Position numbers and translations under genes: made by a program. A stretch of DNA of 17,794 nucleotides from Clostridia bacterium (GTDB taxonomy: Bacteria; Bacillota; Clostridia; Christensenellales; Aristaeellaceae): NCBI GenBank assembly GCA_016297535.1, contig JAEDGL010000038.1, forward strand, positions 1-17,794. Direction: 5' to 3'. Positions 13,441-17,794 of this stretch are shown here, piece after piece (position 1 is the stretch's first letter; each line of letters begins with the position of its first letter). The notes under the pieces were generated by a model. It saw nothing but the letters and a program-made list of their open reading frames with translations. It searched no databases and was not told the origin of the DNA.

Positions 13441-15567
13441 TTATACATTCAGCTGGCGGCTGACGCGCTGCTCTCCGCGGCTGCGGTAGCACAGGCGGTA
13501 TTCGCTACTGTACTCGCCTGCGTCAAGCACCAGTGTCATTTCGGTAGCGCATACATCGGGCAGCACCCAGTTTACGCTGGGGCCGATGCGGTTTTCATCC
13601 GCTTCGCCGCTGTTCCAGCAAAGCAGGGGATAGGTGGTATCGCCCAGGCGGAGGGAAGCCTCCACGTGGAGCTGAGCGCTGCGGTGGGTATCGTTGAGCA
13701 GCCAGAGCTGGGCGGTAAAGGTTTCGCCGGCCTTCCAGTCAAATTTGGGAATGCGCGCGCTGGCCATGACCGGGCGAAGCGCGGCCTGAACGGCGTAATA
13801 GGCGGGCTTTGCTTTGGTGGGATAGGTTATCAGGCTGTTGCCCGCCGCGGTAATCCAGGGCTCGCAGTAGCACCAGTTGACGGCCATGGCGCAGTAGGGC
13901 GCCTGGCGGCGGGCTTCCTCAAAGACGGCCTTGTAACCCTCGCATTGCAGCCAGGTGGACAGGTCGATCAGCTTTTGCAGGCTGTCCAGCGGCTGCTGGG
14001 CGTAGCGCTCCAGCACATCGCGGCACAGCCAGCGCTCGTCGCCCCATGCGCCAAACGCGTGGTGAAGCGGCCAGCTGCCCCTGTTCTGAATGGGAAACAG
14101 CTCCCCGGGCGGAATAATCTGCCGCAGGCTTTCCAGATCGGTGATTCCCGGCACGCCAAACTCGGTGTAGGCGGTGTTGCGGGCGTTTTGAAACAGGGTG
14201 AACACGTCGCAGCAGGCATCCGGATCGTAGAAGGTATAGCCGCCGTGCGCCATGCCAAACACGGGCGAGGTCATCAGGAAGGGCGCTTTGGGATCCAGCT
14301 CGTAGCACAGCTTGTTAAGCAGCCTCAGCGGCAGCGACTGGTCCGTCATCATGGACCAGTTGTTGAACAGCTCGTTTCCGCCGCAGTACAGCACCACCGA
14401 CGGATGGCTGCGAAGCGAGCGGAGGATGGCGCCGGCCTCCTGTTCCAGCACGCTCAGATAATGCGCGTCATCCGGGTAGCAGTTGCATGCCAGCGGAAAC
14501 TCCACCCACACCATGATGCCCAGCTCATCGCAGCAGTCGTAAAACGCCTGCTTGCTGATGCCCGATCCGCCCCAGCAGCGAAAGAGGTTCATATGCGCGT
14601 CGTGCGCCAGATGCACAAGGGTCTCGTAGCGCTGGCGTTCGATGTGGCCATTGTAGATATCGGGATTGACCCAGTTGCTGCCCTTGGCAAACACCCTGCG
14701 GCCGTTCAGCTCCAGCTGGATGGGCGCAACGCTGCGCCCTTTGGGAAAACGGCTGGGCTCGTCCCAGGCGCCCTGGGTCATCACCAGGCGCGCGTTTCGC
14801 AGGCCAAAGCGCCCCGTCACCCGGTGCCCGGCCGTGCGGGCTACGTAGGTATACAGCGCGGCCTCGCCCTGGCCGTTGCACCACCACAGACGCGGGTTTT
14901 CCAGCACAAAGCAATCGCCCGTGCCAAGCGGGTTTCCGTCGGGATCAAACAGGGCAATCTCCACCGGCGCGGCGCAGTCCACCTCAAAACGGATGTCGGC
15001 GCGGGTCAGATCCTGGCTGAGGGTGTAGAAGGGCTCGCAGCGGGCAATGTAATCCGCCGTGCGGGTTTCCACATACGCCTCCTGCCAGATGCCCGAAACC
15101 AGCATGCGCGGGTGCCAGTCCCAGCCGTAGCACACGGGCGGCTTGACGCTGTCCTGCGCCTGCGCGCGGTCCGCAAAGGCCGACCGGCTGCTTTTGGGGT
15201 GGGGGTGAATGCGCACGGTCAGCTCGCTGTCCCCGGGCTGCAGGGGGATTTCCACGCGGGTAAACATGCCCTCGTGGCTTTTCCTCAGCACGCCGTTTAC
15301 CAGAAGATCAAACCGGTAGTCGATGCCCTCGGCCACAAAGAAGGCCTGCTCGCCCGCCGCGCAGGCGGAGGGCAGCGCGGCGCGGTACTCCCAGGTATAG
15401 TTCTCGGTCTGTTCAAAGAGGGTTACGTTTTCGGCGTAGTTGATATCGCCCCAGCCCATCATGCGGCCGTAATCATACTGCACATTGCCGGGAACCCGGG
15501 CGGGAAACCATGGGGACGGTCCGTCCTCACGCAGGGCGCGGGCCTGCCAGTCAAGCGGAAACCTCAT
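13441..15567 (-). CDS. Glycoside hydrolase family 2, beta-mannosidase-like
   Basis: A 708-residue enzyme. An N-terminal jelly-roll sugar-binding domain contains YGWDWHPRMLVSGIW (147-161), typical of beta-mannosidases. An immunoglobulin-like domain follows. The TIM barrel has GSNWVNPDIY, MNLFRCWGGSG and CDELGIMVWVEF. The acid/base is Glu399 in CGGNEL and the nucleophile is Glu469 in YTEFGVPG. It would release terminal beta-D-mannosyl (or related) residues from oligosaccharides, retaining configuration. Typical beta-mannosidases are longer, so the C-terminal accessory domain appears short. The open frame extends upstream to 15849, but ATG15567 is 9 bases after AAGGAG and begins the conserved region; the extension crosses the divergent gene's promoter and start. 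No signal peptide is visible. It is the first gene of the GH2-GH95 operon. Confidence 0.9.
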   Translation of the reverse strand: MRFPLDWQARALREDGPSPWFPARVPGNVQYDYGRMMGWGDINYAENVTLFEQTENYTWEYRAALPSACAAGEQAFFVAEGIDYRFDLLVNGVLRKSHEGMFTRVEIPLQPGDSELTVRIHPHPKSSRSAFADRAQAQDSVKPPVCYGWDWHPRMLVSGIWQEAYVETRTADYIARCEPFYTLSQDLTRADIRFEVDCAAPVEIALFDPDGNPLGTGDCFVLENPRLWWCNGQGEAALYTYVARTAGHRVTGRFGLRNARLVMTQGAWDEPSRFPKGRSVAPIQLELNGRRVFAKGSNWVNPDIYNGHIERQRYETLVHLAHDAHMNLFRCWGGSGISKQAFYDCCDELGIMVWVEFPLACNCYPDDAHYLSVLEQEAGAILRSLRSHPSVVLYCGGNELFNNWSMMTDQSLPLRLLNKLCYELDPKAPFLMTSPVFGMAHGGYTFYDPDACCDVFTLFQNARNTAYTEFGVPGITDLESLRQIIPPGELFPIQNRGSWPLHHAFGAWGDERWLCRDVLERYAQQPLDSLQKLIDLSTWLQCEGYKAVFEEARRQAPYCAMAVNWCYCEPWITAAGNSLITYPTKAKPAYYAVQAALRPVMASARIPKFDWKAGETFTAQLWLLNDTHRSAQLHVEASLRLGDTTYPLLCWNSGEADENRIGPSVNWVLPDVCATEMTLVLDAGEYSSEYRLCYRSRGEQRVSRQLNV

Positions 15568-15620
15568 TGGAATGCACTCCTTATTGCAGGATGTTTTTTG
15601 CGCGGAATCTTCTGATGCAC

Positions 15621-15649
15621 AGTTTACCAATTTCCGGGGCAAAGCGCAA
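15621..15649 (-). promoter_or_regulatory. Probable promoter of the GH2-GH95 operon
   Basis: The minus strand reads TTGCGC (15649-15644), a 17-base spacer ending in TGG, then TAAACT (15626-15621). The TG one base before the -10 box gives an extended -10 element that could compensate for the modest hexamers. The GH2 start codon is 53 bases downstream. Confidence 0.5.
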
Positions 15650-15675
15650 GGGAAAAAACAGTTTTGGCTTCGCCA

Positions 15676-15704
15676 TTGCAGGCGTTGCGCCGTTGTGTTA
15701 CAAT
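15676..15704 (+). promoter_or_regulatory. Promoter of the serine hydrolase-GH51 operon
   Basis: TTGCAG (15676-15681), a 17-base spacer ending in TGT, then TACAAT (15699-15704; 5 of 6 consensus positions) with an extended TGn. The start codon is 30 bases downstream. A CATTGC motif overlaps the -35 box (15674-15679) and an inverted copy lies at 15712-15717. Confidence 0.7.
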
Positions 15705-15733
15705 AGCCACAGCAATGCAAAGGTGGGGTTGTG

Positions 15734-16837
15734 ATGAATACCAAAGCGTTTGAAGGCGTAAAGCGCGAGCTGGATGATCTGACAAAGCAGGGCCTGCCCC
15801 TGTGCGGCATTACGGTAAGGCAAAACCATGAAAAGCTGTTTGAATACACCCGGAGCCTGGAGCAGGATCAGCGGGTGTTTCTCTACAGCTGCTCCAAGCC
15901 CCTGACCATCGCGGGCGCCATGCGCCTGTGGGAGCGCGGGCAGATCGGTCTGGACGACCCGGTGGCGAAATACCTGCCCGCCTATGCCGGGGCCTATCTT
16001 ATGAAGGACGGGGTGAAAACGCCTCCGTCCACGGAAATGACCATCCGCCATCTGATGACCATGACGGCGGGGCTGAACTACGAGCTGAACGCGCCGCCCA
16101 TTTGCCGCACCATCGAAAACGGCGGCACGGACACGCTGTCGGTTGTCAATGCGTTTGTCCAGTCGCCGCTGGATTTTTCGCCGGGCGACCGGTATCAGTA
16201 CAGCCTGTGTCACGATGTGCTGGCCGCGGTTGTGCAGGTGGCGGCGGGCAAGCCCTTTGGCCGGTACATGCACGAGGAGGTCTTTGAGCCGCTTGGCATG
16301 AGCCGCACCTCCTACCGCTGGCAGCAGGAGGAAATCGCTCCCCAGTACCGCTTTGACGGGGAAACGCGCCGGTTTGAGCCCATTCCCAAAGCCTGCGCCT
16401 ACTGCCTGACGGAGGAATACGAAAGCGGCGGCGCGGGCGTGGTCAGCACGCTTCACGATCTGTCGCTGTTTGTGGATGCGCTGGCCTGCGGCGGCACGTC
16501 GGCCAGTGGCTACCAGCTGCTCAAGCCCCAGACCATCGATCTCATCCGCACCGAGCAACTGCCGCACCTGGCCCGGAACCCGGCCTTTGAGTGCCCTGCC
16601 GGGGCGGATTACGGCTACGGCCTTGGCGTGCGCACACGCGTGCGCATGGACGGCGGCCAAAGCTCCCACCCTGGTGAGTTTGGCTGGGACGGCGCGGCGG
16701 GCAGCTTTGAGCTGGCCGATCCCGCCAGCGGCGTATCCATCGCCTTTGTAACCCATGTGCGGGAGTGGTACTCCATCCGGCCGCTGTTTCACCTGCCCAT
16801 CCGCGACCGCGTATTTGAGGCGATCAACGCAAAATAA
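15734..16837 (+). CDS. Beta-lactamase-fold serine hydrolase (family VIII esterase / class C-like)
   Basis: A 367-residue serine hydrolase of the penicillin-binding-protein/class C beta-lactamase fold. The nucleophile motif SxxK is SCSK (S52, K55). The second motif is YSL at 156-158 within YSLCHDVLA, the form common in family VIII esterases rather than the YxN of beta-lactamases. A third block, EFGWDGAAGSFELADP, matches the C-terminal motif region of such esterases. There is no signal peptide, so it should act in the cytoplasm and is unlikely to protect against beta-lactams. The start is ATG15734, 7 bases after AGGTGG; an adjacent GTG at 15731 is possible. The GH51 gene follows after 14 bases, so an ester-removing role on imported acylated oligosaccharides is a reasonable but unproven inference. 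Confidence 0.85.
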   Translation: MNTKAFEGVKRELDDLTKQGLPLCGITVRQNHEKLFEYTRSLEQDQRVFLYSCSKPLTIAGAMRLWERGQIGLDDPVAKYLPAYAGAYLMKDGVKTPPSTEMTIRHLMTMTAGLNYELNAPPICRTIENGGTDTLSVVNAFVQSPLDFSPGDRYQYSLCHDVLAAVVQVAAGKPFGRYMHEEVFEPLGMSRTSYRWQQEEIAPQYRFDGETRRFEPIPKACAYCLTEEYESGGAGVVSTLHDLSLFVDALACGGTSASGYQLLKPQTIDLIRTEQLPHLARNPAFECPAGADYGYGLGVRTRVRMDGGQSSHPGEFGWDGAAGSFELADPASGVSIAFVTHVREWYSIRPLFHLPIRDRVFEAINAK

Positions 16838-16851
16838 AGGAGGCTCAGCCT

Positions 16852-17794
16852 GTGAACAAAATCACTTTGAACCCCGAACGCAGCAAGGGCGTCATCAACA
16901 AAAATATCTACGGCCATTTTTCCGAGCATCTGGGGCGGTGCATCTATCAGGGCCTGTTTGTGGGTAAGGACAGCCCCATCCCCAATGTGAACGGCATGCG
17001 CAGCGATGTGGTGCAGGCGCTCAAAAAAATCGGCGTGCCGGTGCTTCGCTGGCCGGGCGGCTGCTTTGCCGATGAATATCACTGGGAGGATGGCATCGGC
17101 CCGCAGGAGAGCCGCAAGCGCATGGTCAACACCAACTGGGGCGGCGTGGTGGAGGACAACTCCTTTGGCACGCACGAATTTCTGGAGCTGTGCCGCCAGA
17201 TCGGCTGCGAGCCCTACATCAACGCCAACGTAGGCTCCGGCACGGTGCGCGAAATGGCCGAGTGGGTGGAATACCTGAACAGCGAGGGCGATTCCACCGT
17301 GGTTAAAAAGCGCTGGGCCAATGGGCGCAAAGAGCCCTGGGGCGTTAAATACTGGGGCGTTGGCAACGAAAACTGGGGCTGCGGCGGCAACATGCGCCCC
17401 GAGTACTACGCCGATGAATACCGCCGGTATCAGACCTACTGCCGCGACTATGGCGCCAACAGGCTGTACCGCATTGCCTGCGGCCCCAGCGAGGATGATT
17501 ACAACTGGATGGAAGTGCTCATGCAGCGCGCAGGCCGCTATATGGACGCCATTACCATGCACTACTACACCATGCGCGGCCCCTGGAGCGAGAAAAAGGG
17601 CAGCGCCACCGGGTTTGACAAAACCGATTTTTACCGGATGCTGGTGCGCTCGCAGCGGATGGATGAAATCATCACCGGCCACAGCGCCATCATGGACCGG
17701 TACGATCCCGAAAAGCGCGTGGGGCTGATTGTGGATGAATGGGGCGCCTGGTACGAGGTGGAGCCCGGCACCAACCCCGGCTTCCTCTACCAGC
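16852..17794 (+). CDS. Glycoside hydrolase family 51 alpha-L-arabinofuranosidase, 3' end beyond window
   Basis: The frame stays open from GTG16852 to the window edge (314 codons seen; the family is about 500). GTG is 8 bases after AAAGGAGG, which overlaps the upstream stop codon. Family motifs are IYGHFSEHLGRCIYQGL near the N terminus, RWPGGCFADEYHW (66-78), VGNENWGCG with acid/base Glu173 and VDEWGAWY with nucleophile Glu296. These positions are close to those of characterised GH51 enzymes such as Geobacillus AbfA (175 and 294). The enzyme removes terminal alpha-L-arabinofuranosyl groups from arabinan or arabinoxylan oligosaccharides, retaining configuration, and is cytoplasmic (no signal peptide). 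It is co-transcribed with the serine hydrolase. Confidence 0.93.
   Translation, partial: MNKITLNPERSKGVINKNIYGHFSEHLGRCIYQGLFVGKDSPIPNVNGMRSDVVQALKKIGVPVLRWPGGCFADEYHWEDGIGPQESRKRMVNTNWGGVVEDNSFGTHEFLELCRQIGCEPYINANVGSGTVREMAEWVEYLNSEGDSTVVKKRWANGRKEPWGVKYWGVGNENWGCGGNMRPEYYADEYRRYQTYCRDYGANRLYRIACGPSEDDYNWMEVLMQRAGRYMDAITMHYYTMRGPWSEKKGSATGFDKTDFYRMLVRSQRMDEIITGHSAIMDRYDPEKRVGLIVDEWGAWYEVEPGTNPGFLYQ

Noticed and set aside
11215..15615. A 1466-codon open frame on the plus strand, antisense to the GH95 and GH2 genes
   Set aside because: It spans two well-supported enzyme genes and their junction. Its composition is low-complexity (Ala, Gly, Gln, Val, His-rich) and shows no domain. It arises because the GC-rich sense genes avoid the codons whose complements would be stops.
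15568..15849. N-terminal extension of the GH2 frame by 94 codons
   Set aside because: It runs through both divergent promoters and into the serine hydrolase gene. The internal ATG at 15567 has a good AAGGAG site and begins the conserved domain.
15698..16792. Long minus-strand frame antisense to the serine hydrolase
   Set aside because: The plus-strand frame has the SxxK and YSL motifs, a good promoter and a ribosome binding site; the antisense product looks like a shadow.
16789..17682. Minus-strand frame opposite the right end of the window
   Set aside because: It is antisense to the GH51 gene, whose open plus-strand frame with catalytic motifs explains the region.

Overview
The window looks like a chromosomal segment of an anaerobic Clostridia-type Firmicute, probably an uncultured gut lineage. 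The signs are strong GGAGG-type ribosome binding sites, a tRNA gene that encodes its own CCA, a two-subunit oxygen-sensitive class I fumarase, a clostridial-clade LysA, a DUF4317 protein, and cytoplasmic glycoside hydrolases without signal peptides. The species assignment is inference. GC content rises visibly from the left end (tRNA and phosphotransferase) to the glycan genes on the right.

Left part (1-3130): the 3' end of a tRNA-Asn and its terminator; an APH/choline-kinase-fold phosphotransferase (+); a shared bidirectional terminator; a MerR/BmrR-type regulator (-) whose own promoter has the 19-bp spacer typical of MerR targets; and a ZIP-family metal transporter (-) with its own promoter and terminator.

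Middle part (3200-7790): a strong promoter drives the fumarate hydratase alpha and beta subunits (+). Their end overlaps tail-to-tail, by 6 bp, the end of an asparagine-synthase-like gene (-) whose glutaminase domain lacks the catalytic cysteine. That gene is divergent from a LysA-type diaminopimelate decarboxylase (+), which ends in a clear terminator.

Right part (7800-17794) is a carbohydrate-handling block. A Gfo/Idh/MocA sugar oxidoreductase and a DUF4317 gene form a tightly coupled pair (-), divergent from an AraC regulator (+). A GH2 beta-mannosidase-like enzyme and a GH95 fucosidase-family enzyme form an operon (-). Divergent from these is a second operon (+): a family VIII-like serine hydrolase followed by a GH51 alpha-L-arabinofuranosidase cut by the window end. 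All these enzymes lack visible export signals, so the likely job is intracellular trimming of imported plant or host oligosaccharides carrying mannosyl, fucosyl/galactosyl, arabinosyl and perhaps acyl groups. No transporter for such sugars is present in the window.

No mobile element, CRISPR array, rRNA or phage gene was seen. No clear unprecedented system was recognised. The items most worth a second look are the cysteine-less asparagine-synthase-like protein, the oxidoreductase-DUF4317 coupling, the serine hydrolase-GH51 pair, and a CATTGC motif recurring in the intergenic regions of the sugar genes. There is no gene-free stretch longer than about 300 bases.
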